Shown here one piece after another: positions 34,410 to 42,683 of a stretch of 64,000 nucleotides of DNA. The position numbers and the translations under genes are program-made. The DNA comes from Phenylobacterium sp. Root700. GTDB taxonomy: Bacteria; Pseudomonadota; Alphaproteobacteria; Caulobacterales; Caulobacteraceae. Below the pieces are notes generated by a model. It saw only the letters and a list, made by a program, of their open reading frames with translations. It had not been told where the DNA came from and searched no databases. Position 1 is the first letter of the stretch; each line of letters opens with the position of its first letter. Where the stretch lies: positions 62,001-126,000 of the forward strand of contig NZ_LMHT01000022.1 of the NCBI RefSeq assembly GCF_001429025.1. Direction: 5' to 3'.

Positions 34410-35032
34410 GAATGGTCTCCGGTTGGCGCGCGACGTCGAGGCGCAGGACCGTCGGCGCGGGGAGGCGATTGTTCTGTGTGATTTGTCCCGTCGAAGGCTC
34501 GCGGTCAGGCGAGCCTGCCCCGAGCTTGGCGGGGGGACGCCTAAGCTCGGGGTGGCTCACCTTCGACGCGCCGGCCTGCATGGCAGCGGCGGCCATCGGG
34601 AGGGGGGAGGGACCACATGACCCCCTGAACATGGCCAGCCAAATCGGAAAGTCAATCGCGCGGCGGCGGCGTTGTGGAAAATCTAGATAAGAAACCGCGA
34701 TTTGACATGCGGCATGGGCTGGCCCATCCTTGGCGCATCATGAATTTGCGGACCTCGACCAGCCCGCGCCGAAAGCAACAACGCGGCGCCATCGAACAGT
34801 CTTAGCCCCGAACTGCTTGCGGCATAGGTCGCGCGGTTCGGGGAAGACTTCATTGTCCCTGTCATAAATTGCATGAAAGCTTGTCGGATACCTTAGTCCC
34901 GCAAGAATGAATCGTGTCTCATCAACAGAAGAAACCGGCGCCTTCAGGCGCGGGTGAGACGGCCGTGGCCGCTCGCAGCGCAGGCCTGAGCGCCCCGCAG
35001 CGGGGGTATAGAGCCGTCTCGCGAGGCCCCTC
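34410..35032. other. Long intergenic region with no convincing gene
   Basis: 623 bp between the minus-strand 67-residue gene and the first plus-strand candidate. Reading frames on both strands are short, Arg/Gly/Ala-rich and lack ribosome sites. The region contains the nested palindrome at 34489-34568. From about 34660 to 34930 it is noticeably AT-richer than its surroundings, which suits promoters for the Rnk-NUDIX cassette, but I could not assign a convincing -35/-10 pair. Confidence 0.5.
34489..34568. repeat. Three-stem nested palindrome
   Basis: 80 bp that folds as a three-way junction on either strand. Outer stem CGTCGAAGG (34489-34497) with CCTTCGACG (34560-34568). Inner stems GGCTCGC (34496-34502) with GCGAGCC (34509-34515), and CCCCGAGCTT (34518-34527) with AAGCTCGGGG (34543-34552), the latter extended by GGCG/CGCC (34528-34541). 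The architecture parallels the element at 4937-5055, but the sequence differs. It could be a mobile repeat or a structured leader of the 67-residue gene. Confidence 0.65.
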
Positions 35033-35230
35033 GTGATCGGCGCAGTCCTGCTCGGGCTGCTGGCGGCCGGCCCTGCCGGGCTCGCACGCTGGCTGACCTT
35101 CAACCGCGCCGCCCATGCCGGCCGTTTCGACGATCCGATCGGCGCGATCTTCGCCGTCTGGCTGGCCGTTCCCACCGCGCCGCCTGACGCCCGCGCCAGC
35201 CAACATCCATTCCGAAGGAGTTTCACATGA
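35033..35230 (+). CDS. Possible small membrane protein coupled to Rnk-like gene
   Basis: 65 residues from GTG 35033 (GAGG upstream). The first half has an N-terminal hydrophobic helix (MIGAVLLGLLAAGPAGLA) and strong third-position G/C as in real genes here; the last ten codons do not fit this bias. Its TGA overlaps the next ATG by 4 bp. It may be a real small gene or a decayed 3' fragment. Confidence 0.3.
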   Translation: MIGAVLLGLLAAGPAGLARWLTFNRAAHAGRFDDPIGAIFAVWLAVPTAPPDARASQHPFRRSFT

Positions 35231-35613
35231 CCAATACCTCGCCGCCGCCGGTCTTCGCGTCGAACGACGACTTCCTCGCGCTCTCCAGTCTTGGACAAAC
35301 CCTCGAGGGATCCACCGCGCCGGGGCCGATGCTGCTGGCCGCCGAGATCGGCCGCCTGTCCGTTGTCGAAGATCCGAAGGCCGGGGCGCCGTTCGTGCGG
35401 ATCGGCTCGCGCGTGACCTACTGCGACGTGCAACGCCGCCGCGTGCGGACCGCTCGCGTGGTGATGCCGGGACAGGACAGCATCCACGAGAGCACCATCC
35501 CGGTCACCTCGCCGATCGGCGCGGCCTTGCTCGGCCTGGGTGTCGGCGACGTGTTCAGTTGGTGGACCAATGGCGGGATGCGCAGCGTCCACGTCCTGGA
35601 CATCGGCAAGTGA
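35227..35613 (+). CDS. Rnk-like protein with GreA/GreB C-terminal domain
   Basis: 128 residues, ATG 35227 behind GAAGGAG. The C-terminal 70 residues match the GreA/GreB C-terminal (FKBP-like) fold: VRIGSRVTYCDV, then VTSPIGAALLGLGVGDVFSWW and VHVLDI. The long coiled coil of GreA is absent, as in Rnk, the regulator of nucleoside diphosphate kinase that also binds RNA polymerase. It overlaps the NUDIX gene by 4 bp. Confidence 0.8.
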   Translation: MTNTSPPPVFASNDDFLALSSLGQTLEGSTAPGPMLLAAEIGRLSVVEDPKAGAPFVRIGSRVTYCDVQRRRVRTARVVMPGQDSIHESTIPVTSPIGAALLGLGVGDVFSWWTNGGMRSVHVLDIGK

Positions 35614-36053
35614 GCGGCGCGGAGACCAAGCTCCGCCGTCAGTTCGCCGCCCTGCCGTTCACGGTGGGGAGCGACGGCGACGTCCGCATCCTGCTGGTCA
35701 CCTCGCGCGGGACCGGCCGCTGGGTCTTGCCGAAAGGCTGGCCCAATGCGGCCGACGCCACCAACGCCGACACCGCTCGGCGCGAAGCCTTCGAAGAGGC
35801 CGGAATTCACGGCGATATCGTCGGTCTCAAGGAGGTCGGAGCCTATCGCTATGAGCAGGTTGGGAAGGACGGGGTGGCCGCGACATGCCGGGTGGGGGTC
35901 TTTCCCCTACGGGTCTCAGGTCTGGCCAAGACTTGGCCCGAGAAGGGCCAGCGGGTTCTGCGCTGGTGCACTCCCAAGCAAGGCGCTCGGCTGGTTCAGG
36001 AGCCTGAACTGGCCGCGCTGTTATCGGGCTTCAAGGCGCCCGGCGAATTCTGA
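35610..36053 (+). CDS. NUDIX hydrolase, diphosphoinositol-polyphosphate type
   Basis: 147 residues from GTG 35610, overlapping the previous stop (GTGA). The NUDIX helix reads REAFEEAGI preceded by LPKGWP, the hallmark of the DIPP-like branch. The outer Glu of the canonical box (Gx5E) appears as Asp or is shifted by one residue. Enzymes of this branch hydrolyse phosphoanhydrides in dinucleoside polyphosphates, inositol pyrophosphates or related nucleotides. Lying between two Rnk-like genes, a link to nucleotide-pool or alarmone signalling is plausible but inferred. Confidence 0.85.
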   Translation: MSGAETKLRRQFAALPFTVGSDGDVRILLVTSRGTGRWVLPKGWPNAADATNADTARREAFEEAGIHGDIVGLKEVGAYRYEQVGKDGVAATCRVGVFPLRVSGLAKTWPEKGQRVLRWCTPKQGARLVQEPELAALLSGFKAPGEF

Positions 36054-36069
36054 CGACAAGAGGATAGCC

Positions 36070-36447
36070 ATGTTCACACGACCGCCCGTCTACGCGCTCG
36101 CCGACGACGTTCCCAAACTGCAGGTTCTGGCCCAGAGGTCAGAAAGGGACGCCCCGGGCGCCGTTCTGTTCGCCGAGGAATTCGATCGCCTCTGCGTCCT
36201 CTCTCACGGCGGCAAGGACCCGTTCGTTCGTCCGGGATCGTGGCTGACCTATCGCGACCTACGCACCAAGGAGGAACGCCGGGTTCGCCTCTCGCATCCA
36301 GGCGATGGCGATCAGGGCGCGGACGACGTCTCGATGCTGTCGCCGCTCGGCGCCGCACTGATCGGTCTGATGGAGGATGCGATCTTCCGCTGGTCGGAGG
36401 CCGATGGTCGGCTGAGGGCGATAAAGGTCGTGTCTATCGAGACTTGA
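36070..36447 (+). CDS. Second Rnk-like GreA/GreB C-terminal domain protein
   Basis: 125 residues from ATG 36070, with AGAGGATA upstream. It is a diverged paralogue of the product at 35227: FVRPGSWLTYRDL and MLSPLGAALIGLMEDAIFRW align with VRIGSRVTYCDV and VTSPIGAALLGLGVGDVFSW. N-terminal segments differ. 16 bp after the NUDIX gene, so the three genes form one cassette. Confidence 0.78.
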   Translation: MFTRPPVYALADDVPKLQVLAQRSERDAPGAVLFAEEFDRLCVLSHGGKDPFVRPGSWLTYRDLRTKEERRVRLSHPGDGDQGADDVSMLSPLGAALIGLMEDAIFRWSEADGRLRAIKVVSIET

Positions 36448-36464
36448 TCCCGCCCCCGGCGGCG

Positions 36465-36581
36465 TCAGAGCAACCAGGTGCGGATCACCATGCTGACCGC
36501 GCCGACCGTCAGGACGCCGCCGAGCCACAGTCCGAGGAACCACAGCAACCGGCGCCAGAGCGGGGTCGGGCCGGCGGCCAT
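36465..36581 (-). CDS. DUF2474-type small subunit of cytochrome bd oxidase
   Basis: 38 residues: a short cytoplasmic N-terminus (MAAGPTPLWRRLLWF) and one transmembrane helix ending VIRTWLL. Small proteins of this size and layout (DUF2474, CydX-like) close cydAB operons and stabilise the oxidase. Its ATG overlaps the cydB stop (TGATG), which strongly supports co-translation. Confidence 0.8.
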   Translation of the reverse strand: MAAGPTPLWRRLLWFLGLWLGGVLTVGAVSMVIRTWLL

Positions 36582-37588
36582 CAATGATAGCCCTCCTGCC
36601 CGACCTTGCCGCGGAACACCCAGTAGGCATAGCCGGTGTAGGCCAGGATGATCGGCACCAAGACGACCGCACCCACCAGCATGAAGATCAGGCTGGAGTC
36701 CGGAGCGGCGGCCTGCCAGATCGTCACCGCGCCCGGCACGACATAGGGGAACATGCTGATCCCCAGGCCGATGAAGCTCAGACCGAACAGGCCGAGCGCC
36801 AGCAGGAACGGCCACCGCTCATGGCCGCGCCGCAGGCTGCGGAAGAACAGCACGGTTCCGATCAGCACCAGCAGCGGCACCTGCGCCGTCAGCAGGACGT
36901 TCGGCCAGGCGAACCAGTTCTCGTAGTAGGCGCCTTTCAGGAACGGCGTCACCGCGCTGACCACGCCGATCAGGCCGACGGTCCCGGCGCCCAGCCATCC
37001 GGCCAGGCGGCGCACATGGGCCTGCATGTCGCCCTCGGTCTTCATCACCAGCCAGGTCGCGCCGAGGAAGGCGTAGCCGACCACGAGGCTGACGCCGGTC
37101 AGCAGGCTGAACGGGGTCAGCCAATCCCACCAGCCGCCGCCATACTGCCGGCCGTCGACGGCGACGCCTTGGAGCAGGGCGCCCAGGGTGATCCCCTGGG
37201 CCAGGGTGCCGATGATCGAGCCGCCGGTGAAGGCCACGTCCCAGAAGGCGCGGTGATCGGGGTCGCGCCAGCGGAATTCGAAGGCCACGCCACGGAAGAT
37301 CAGAGCCAGCAGCATGATGATGATCGGTGCGTAGAGCGCCGGCAGGATGATCGCATAGGCCAGCGGGAAGGCCGCCATCAGGCCGCCGCCGCCGAGCACC
37401 AGCCAGGTCTCGTTGCCGTCCCAGACCGGAGCGACGGAGTTCATGGCCGAGTCGCGCTCGCGCCCCGGCTTAAAGGTCGGGAACAGGATGCCGATGCCGA
37501 GGTCGAAGCCGTCCATCACCACATAGGCGAACACGGCGAAGGCGATGATGCAGGCCCAGATGGTCGGGAGGTCCAGAGCCAGGCTCAT
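36581..37588 (-). CDS. cydB: Cytochrome bd-type quinol oxidase subunit II
   Basis: 335 residues, multi-pass membrane subunit. Landmarks: WACIIAFAVFAYVVMDGFDLGIGIL at the start, VWDGNETWLVLGGGGLMAAFPLAYA, and RGVAFEFRW. The start ATG at 37588 overlaps the cydA stop by 4 bp. With CydA it reduces oxygen to water using quinol, at high oxygen affinity or in the presence of cyanide-like inhibitors. Confidence 0.93.
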   Translation of the reverse strand: MSLALDLPTIWACIIAFAVFAYVVMDGFDLGIGILFPTFKPGRERDSAMNSVAPVWDGNETWLVLGGGGLMAAFPLAYAIILPALYAPIIIMLLALIFRGVAFEFRWRDPDHRAFWDVAFTGGSIIGTLAQGITLGALLQGVAVDGRQYGGGWWDWLTPFSLLTGVSLVVGYAFLGATWLVMKTEGDMQAHVRRLAGWLGAGTVGLIGVVSAVTPFLKGAYYENWFAWPNVLLTAQVPLLVLIGTVLFFRSLRRGHERWPFLLALGLFGLSFIGLGISMFPYVVPGAVTIWQAAAPDSSLIFMLVGAVVLVPIILAYTGYAYWVFRGKVGQEGYH

Positions 37589-39006
37589 GACGCATCTCCC
37601 TCTGAGGCGTGTTGGATGCCGGGGGCGGGCGTAATGCCGGCCGTCCGCACCGGATGGTCGGGGCCTTGCTCCAGGCCAGGTTCGCCGGCGTGGGGCGCGT
37701 GGCTCATCAGTTTCAGGATGTAGCCGGTGCCCGCGGAGAAGACGACGAAGTAGACGATGACGAAGGCGAGCAGGGAGGCGGCGACGGCCGGAGCGTCCAG
37801 CGGCGCAGCCGAGTGCGCGGTGCGCAGCAGGCCATAGACCGTGAACGGCTGGCGCCCGACCTCCGTCGTCACCCAACCAGCCAGGACGGCCACGAAGCCG
37901 GCCGGCCCCATGACCAGAGCGAAGCGGTGCAGCAGCGGCCAGTCGTAGAGCCCGCGCCGAACCCGCGCCAGGACGCTGAAGGCGCCCAGGGCCAGCATCA
38001 GCATGCCGAGCCCGACCATGATCCGGAAGGACCAGAAGACGACAGGCACCGAGGGCCAGTCCTCGCGCGGCACGGTGTCCAGGCCCGCCAGCGGGGCGTT
38101 CGGGTCGTGCTTGAGGATCAGCGAGGACGCCTTGGGGATCGCAATCTGTGCGCGGACCTCGCCAGCCTTCTGGTCGGGGATGCCGAACAGGATCAGCGGC
38201 GCGCCGTCAGGGTGGCTCTGGTAGTGGCCTTCCATGGCCATCACCTTGGCGGGCTGGTGCTCGAGCGTGTTGAGCCCATGCATGTCGCCCGCGAAGATCT
38301 GGATGGGCGCTGCGACGGCGACCAGGCCCATCGCCATGTTGAACATCACCCGCGCGCCGGGGTTGGTTCTGTCCTTAAGCAAATGCCAGGCGCCGACCGC
38401 GCCGACCACCAGGGCCGTGGTCAGGTAGGCGCCGAGCACCGTGTGGACCAGGCGGTAGGGGAACGACGGATTGAAGATGATCGCCAGCCAGTCGGCCGGG
38501 GCGAACTGGCCCGCGGCGTTCATGGTGAAGCCTTGCGGCGTCTGCATCCAGCTATTGGCCGACAGGATCCAGAAGGCCGAGATGAAGGTGCCGACCGCCA
38601 CCGCCAGGGTGGCCACGAAGTGCAGTTTCGGTCCGACCCGGTTCATGCCGAACAGCATGACCCCCAGGAAACCCGCCTCGAGGAAGAAGGCGGTCATCAC
38701 CTCATAGGCCATCAGCGGCCCAATGATCGGTCCGGCCTTGTCGGAGAACACCGACCAGTTGGTGCCGAACTGGTAGGACATGGTGATGCCCGAGACGACG
38801 CCCATGGCGAAGGCCAGGGCGAAGATCTTCAGCCAGTATTTGAAGAGGTTGAGATAGACCTCGTTCTTGGTGCGCAGCCAAAGCGCTTCCAGAACCGCAA
38901 GGTAGCTGGCCAGGCCGATGGAGAAGGCCGGGAAGATGAAGTGGAACGAGACGGTGAAGGCGAACTGAGCCCGCGCCAGATTGAGCGCACTGATGTCGTC
39001 AAACAT
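37585..39006 (-). CDS. cydA: Cytochrome bd-type quinol oxidase subunit I, CIO-like
   Basis: 473 residues from ATG 39006, behind GAGGGG. Haem-ligand His lies in FHFIFPAFSIG, and GTNWSVFSDKAGPIIGPLMAYEVMTAFFLEAGFLGVMLFG carries the conserved GWxxxExGRQP-equivalent region; WVTTEVGRQPF is the signature near residue 400. The periplasmic Q-loop is short, as in the cyanide-insensitive (CioA) subgroup. First structural gene after the GbsR-type regulator, 1 bp away. Confidence 0.92.
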   Translation of the reverse strand: MFDDISALNLARAQFAFTVSFHFIFPAFSIGLASYLAVLEALWLRTKNEVYLNLFKYWLKIFALAFAMGVVSGITMSYQFGTNWSVFSDKAGPIIGPLMAYEVMTAFFLEAGFLGVMLFGMNRVGPKLHFVATLAVAVGTFISAFWILSANSWMQTPQGFTMNAAGQFAPADWLAIIFNPSFPYRLVHTVLGAYLTTALVVGAVGAWHLLKDRTNPGARVMFNMAMGLVAVAAPIQIFAGDMHGLNTLEHQPAKVMAMEGHYQSHPDGAPLILFGIPDQKAGEVRAQIAIPKASSLILKHDPNAPLAGLDTVPREDWPSVPVVFWSFRIMVGLGMLMLALGAFSVLARVRRGLYDWPLLHRFALVMGPAGFVAVLAGWVTTEVGRQPFTVYGLLRTAHSAAPLDAPAVAASLLAFVIVYFVVFSAGTGYILKLMSHAPHAGEPGLEQGPDHPVRTAGITPAPGIQHASEGDAS

Positions 39007-39007
39007 C

Positions 39008-39592
39008 TCATTGCCCCTCGGTTCTTGGCCGTCGACGCAGCTTACCCCCGGCGACAACCTTCAGGCGATCTTTCATTTCGAACACCTTCTGAACCTTGGA
39101 GCCCACCTCCAACAGTTGAATGAGGGTCTCGGTCTCGAGCTTCTGGATGTCTTCCGACCAGCGGGTGATCAGTTCGATCAGGCCGTGCATCTCGGCCATG
39201 CGGTCCTGGGCGTGGCGCTCGCCCGGCGTGGCGGGGGTTTCGACCAGGGCCTGCCGCAGCATGGAGAGCGTCGGGTCGATCTCGCGCTTGCGCCGCTCCT
39301 CGGCCAGGATGCGGACGATTTCCCAGATGTCCTCGGGCGTGGAGAAGTACTCGCGTCGGTCGCCGGGCTTGTGCTGCAGCTTGACCAGCCGCCAGGAGGT
39401 CAGTTCCTTCAGCCCCATGCTGACGTTCGAGCGCGAGAAGCCGAGCTTCTCGGTGATGTCGTCGGCGTTCAGTGGATTCTCGGCCAGGAACAGCAGGGCG
39501 TAGATCTGGCCGACCGTGCGGCTGATCCCCCAACGGCTGCCCATTTCCCCGAAGTGGAGAACGAAGGATTGGGTGAGTGGCGGCAAATTCAT
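39008..39592 (-). CDS. GbsR/MarR-family transcriptional regulator of the bd oxidase operon
   Basis: 194 residues. Winged-helix DNA-binding domain: ISRTVGQIYALLFL, LNADDITEKLGFSRSNVSMGLKEL (recognition helix), then KPGDRREYFSTPED, the wing typical of GbsR. A helical C-terminal dimerisation region follows. It is the first gene of the operon, and an 18-bp palindrome overlaps its promoter, so autoregulation together with cydAB is likely. Inducer unknown. Confidence 0.87.
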   Translation of the reverse strand: MNLPPLTQSFVLHFGEMGSRWGISRTVGQIYALLFLAENPLNADDITEKLGFSRSNVSMGLKELTSWRLVKLQHKPGDRREYFSTPEDIWEIVRILAEERRKREIDPTLSMLRQALVETPATPGERHAQDRMAEMHGLIELITRWSEDIQKLETETLIQLLEVGSKVQKVFEMKDRLKVVAGGKLRRRPRTEGQ

Positions 39593-39603
39593 TTTCGTGA
39601 ACT

Positions 39604-39621
39604 TTCAGGAATTCCTGAAAA
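39604..39621. promoter_or_regulatory. Perfect 18-bp palindromic operator
   Basis: TTTCAGGAATTCCTGAAA, a perfect inverted repeat ending 12 bp upstream of the regulator start and touching the predicted -10 box. A dimeric MarR/GbsR-type repressor is the obvious ligand. Confidence 0.7.
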
Positions 39622-39648
39622 TTAGAAACATTAAGCCGCCGGGTCAAC
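39620..39648 (-). promoter_or_regulatory. Sigma-70-type promoter of the gbsR-cydAB operon
   Basis: On the minus strand TTGACC (39643-39648) is followed by exactly 17 bp and TAATTT (39620-39625). The palindromic operator begins at the -10 box, so bound repressor would block open-complex formation. Confidence 0.6.
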
Positions 39649-39688
39649 CGCCGCGGTGACGCGGCGGCACCCTCTCGATGGCTAGGGC

Positions 39689-41425
39689 CTATTCCGCGGC
39701 GATCGCCATGCCGGCGTGCTGGGGACCGCGGATCAGTTTCCCGGGCATCTCGCCGGTGGCCTCGCCCGCCTCGAACGTGACCACGCCGCTGACGATGGTG
39801 GCGACATAGCCTTGCGCCCGCTGGATCAGGCGTCGGCCCTGGGCCGGCAGGTCGAAGGCCATTTCCGGCGCCAGGATCTCCAGCCTGTCGTAGTCGATCA
39901 GGTTGAAGTCGGCCTTCATGCCAGGCGCGATGGTTCCCCGGTCGTTGAGCCCATAGAGCCGCGCGGTGTCCCGGGTCTGCATCGAGACCACCTTCTCCAG
40001 CGACAGGCGCGCGCCCCGGACCCGGTCGCGAGCCCAGTGGGTCAGCATGTAGGTTGGGAAGCTGGCGTCGCAGATCACCCCGCAGTGAGCCCCGCCGTCC
40101 GAGAGGCTGAGCACGGTGTTGGGGTGGTTCATCATCTCGTGGATGTGGTCGAAGTTGAACTCAGCGTAGTTGAGCAGCGGCAGGTAGATGTAGCCGGCGC
40201 CGTCCTTCTCCATGAGCATGTCGTAGACGATGGCGTCCGGCTCCTGGCCGGTGGCGGCGGCGAGGGCGGCGATCGAGTCCTCCGCCCGCGGCTCGTAGTC
40301 GAGACCGCTTTCCTGCTCCAACCGGAACATCCGATCAAAGCCGCGTGTCAGGATCATGCCGATGGCGCCCATCTGCTTCGAGGGCTCGCTAAGGATCTGG
40401 GCGCGTACGGCCGGATCACGCAGATGCACGATCCGTTCGGCGAAGGGCAGGTGGGCCAGTTCGCGATAGGTGGCGCGGCCCACGAACGGGTGCACCGAGC
40501 TCTGCCAGCCGAGCACCATGCCGGTCGGGCGGCAGGCGATCTGGGCGGTGATCTGGGCGCCCTCGGCCCGGGCCTCCTCGGTCAGGGCCAGCATCTTCTT
40601 CCAATTGTCGGCCTTGGTCGGAGATTGCAGCAGGCCGTAGGTCACAGGCACGCCGGTCTCAGCCGACATCGCCTTCATCCATTGGAATTCGTCCTCGGCC
40701 GGGGCCATGTCGGAGGCCATCTCGAACACGCCGTGACCGACCGCGCCCATGGCCCGGCCGATCCCCAGCAGTTCGTCCTCGGCGGCGAAGGTGCCAGGCA
40801 CCGGCTCGCCGTCCTTGGCCAGGTGCAGCATGGTGCGCGAGGTCGAGAAGCCGAGCGCGCCGGCGGCGACGCCTTCACCGACGATGCGCGACATCTCCAC
40901 GATATCCTCGGCGGTGGCCGGTTCGTTGCGCGCGCCGCGCTCGCCCATCACATAGGCTCGGACCGCGCCATGCGGCACCTGGGTCGCCACGTCGATGACG
41001 CGCGGAAGGACCTCCAGGCTGTCGAGATATTCGGGGAAGCTCTCCCAGGTCCACTTGATGCCTTCGGAGAGCGCTGCGCCGGGAATGTCCTCGACGCCTT
41101 CCATCAGCTCGATCAGCCACTCGTGGCGGTCTGGCCGGACCGGCGCGAAGCCGACGCCGCAATTGCCCATCACCACGGTCGTCACCCCATGCCAGCTCGA
41201 CGGCGCGAGATAGGGGTCCCACGTGACCTGGCCATCGTAGTGGGTGTGGATGTCGACCCAGCCCGGCGTCACGATCAGGCCGGCGGCGTCGATCTCGCGC
41301 CGGCCGCGCCCGTCGATCTTGCCCACGGCTGTGATCTTGCCGCCATCCACGGCGATGTCGGCCGTGAAGGCGGCGGTTTCGGCGCCATCGACCACGCGCC
41401 CGTTACGGATCACCAGATCATGCAT
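39689..41425 (-). CDS. N-acyl-D-amino-acid deacylase family amidohydrolase
   Basis: 578 residues from ATG 41425, with GGAGGG upstream. Metal-dependent amidohydrolase: N-terminal [32 protein letters not shown] (HxH zinc ligands), [17 protein letters not shown], the mid-barrel [12 protein letters not shown], and SDGGAHCG near the C-terminus (catalytic Asp). This matches the D-aminoacylase/dihydroorotase-like group that cleaves N-acyl-D-amino acids or related amides. The substrate is not determinable. No racemase or transporter is adjacent. Confidence 0.88.
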   Translation of the reverse strand: MHDLVIRNGRVVDGAETAAFTADIAVDGGKITAVGKIDGRGRREIDAAGLIVTPGWVDIHTHYDGQVTWDPYLAPSSWHGVTTVVMGNCGVGFAPVRPDRHEWLIELMEGVEDIPGAALSEGIKWTWESFPEYLDSLEVLPRVIDVATQVPHGAVRAYVMGERGARNEPATAEDIVEMSRIVGEGVAAGALGFSTSRTMLHLAKDGEPVPGTFAAEDELLGIGRAMGAVGHGVFEMASDMAPAEDEFQWMKAMSAETGVPVTYGLLQSPTKADNWKKMLALTEEARAEGAQITAQIACRPTGMVLGWQSSVHPFVGRATYRELAHLPFAERIVHLRDPAVRAQILSEPSKQMGAIGMILTRGFDRMFRLEQESGLDYEPRAEDSIAALAAATGQEPDAIVYDMLMEKDGAGYIYLPLLNYAEFNFDHIHEMMNHPNTVLSLSDGGAHCGVICDASFPTYMLTHWARDRVRGARLSLEKVVSMQTRDTARLYGLNDRGTIAPGMKADFNLIDYDRLEILAPEMAFDLPAQGRRLIQRAQGYVATIVSGVVTFEAGEATGEMPGKLIRGPQHAGMAIAAE

Positions 41426-41657
41426 GCTTCCACCCTCCGTCGAGGTGCTCGCAAGCGTCATTCCGTCCGCGCCTGCGTACCCGACAGCGGAGAGTATGAC
41501 TCCATCCCGAATGTTCGAAAAGTGTGACGCAGCGGTAAGACGCCGCAGGGACGCTCGCCAGCGAGGTTCAGGGGGCACGAGTTTTCGGAAGAGCTATCCT
41601 TGCCTACAGGAGATTCGCACGCCACTGCGTGTCGGCTAGCGAGTATGAAAGCCAGTA

Positions 41658-42683
41658 ATGAGCACAGATTCTAAGCTTGGCATGCCTGGTGAGGTGCTTT
41701 TGATCCGCGGCGCGCCCCTCGACCAGAACTGTAAGATCGACGTGCGAGACGGCTTCGACACGCCGCGCATGGTCGTCAATGGCACTGCGAGCTTTCTGCC
41801 CTACGTGCCGGAGCTGTTGTCGCGCGCCCGGAAATTGTGGCTGAGTTCTGGCGAGTGGACACAGCCGGTAACCCTGGGCCGCCTTCCGGTCATCAACTAT
41901 ATGGCCGACGCCGACCTCTACGAGGCGGCCCTGCGCAAAGCCGACGAGGTCGTCCAGTTGGTCAACCGGCCGGCGTTCAATGCTCCGGCCGCGATCCAGC
42001 GCACGCGGCGCGACCAGGTCGCCGCCAGTCTGGCTGGCCTGCCAGGCGTGTCGATACCGCGGACCATCCGCACGCCGGCGCCCGACCGGGCGACACTAGC
42101 CGAGGCGATCGCCGCGGCGAGCCTGACATTCCCGCTGCTGATCCGCCCGGCTGGCGCGCATGGCGGCGCTGGCATGATCAAGGTCGACCGCCGCGAGGAC
42201 CTGGAGACGGCGAAGGTCCGTTTCGATGACGGACCGGTCTACGTCACCGAGTTCGCCGACTTCGCCGACGCCGACGGGCTCTATCGCAAGGCCCGGTTGG
42301 TGGTGGTCGGCGAGGAGATCTTCCTGCGCCACATCATCATCGGCGACAGTTGGTTGCTGCACGCCGAGCGGCGGGCGCAGAACACTCAGACTGAAGAGGA
42401 GGCGGCGCTGGCGGCCTTCGCCGAGCAGACCTGCCCGGCCATCCGCCCGGCGGTGATGGCCGTGGCCGACGCCCTGGACCTCGACTATTTCGGGATCGAC
42501 TGCTCGCTACGGCCGGACGGCGCCATGCTGGTGTTCGAGGCCAACGCCTGCATGAACGTGCTGCACAACAGCGCCTCATCACCGAACATGTGGGACGCCC
42601 CGATCGCCACGATCCTAGCGGCGCTGCGCGGCCTGCTGGCCGAGCCCGCCCGCTGGCGCGCCCAGCCGCCGGCCGCCGCATGA
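41658..42683 (+). CDS. ATP-grasp domain protein, unknown product
   Basis: 341 residues. The N-terminal part (GEVLLIRGAPLDQNCKID... VVQLVNRPAFNAPAAIQRTRRDQVAASLAGLPGV) and C-terminal ATP-grasp (FPLLIRPAGAHGGAGMIKV, VYVTEFADFADADGLYRKARLVV, DYFGIDCSLRPDGAMLVFEANACMNVL) match the ATP-grasp module often found fused behind TPR repeats in proteobacteria. Here it is free-standing. ATP-grasp enzymes join a carboxylate to an amine or thiol; the substrate is unknown. It overlaps the methyltransferase by 4 bp. Confidence 0.78.
   Translation: MSTDSKLGMPGEVLLIRGAPLDQNCKIDVRDGFDTPRMVVNGTASFLPYVPELLSRARKLWLSSGEWTQPVTLGRLPVINYMADADLYEAALRKADEVVQLVNRPAFNAPAAIQRTRRDQVAASLAGLPGVSIPRTIRTPAPDRATLAEAIAAASLTFPLLIRPAGAHGGAGMIKVDRREDLETAKVRFDDGPVYVTEFADFADADGLYRKARLVVVGEEIFLRHIIIGDSWLLHAERRAQNTQTEEEAALAAFAEQTCPAIRPAVMAVADALDLDYFGIDCSLRPDGAMLVFEANACMNVLHNSASSPNMWDAPIATILAALRGLLAEPARWRAQPPAAA

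Noticed and set aside
34412-34690. 92-residue plus-strand frame crossing the three-stem palindrome
   Set aside because: Composition and codon third positions do not resemble genes here, and the palindrome explains the sequence.
34922-35206. 94-residue minus-strand frame in the intergenic region
   Set aside because: Gly/Arg-rich with no ribosome site; runs opposite a better plus-strand candidate.
41645-41674. Nine-codon upstream ORF (MKASNEHRF) overlapping the ATP-grasp start
   Set aside because: Too short to judge and without a ribosome site; no leader-peptide feature such as repeated codons.
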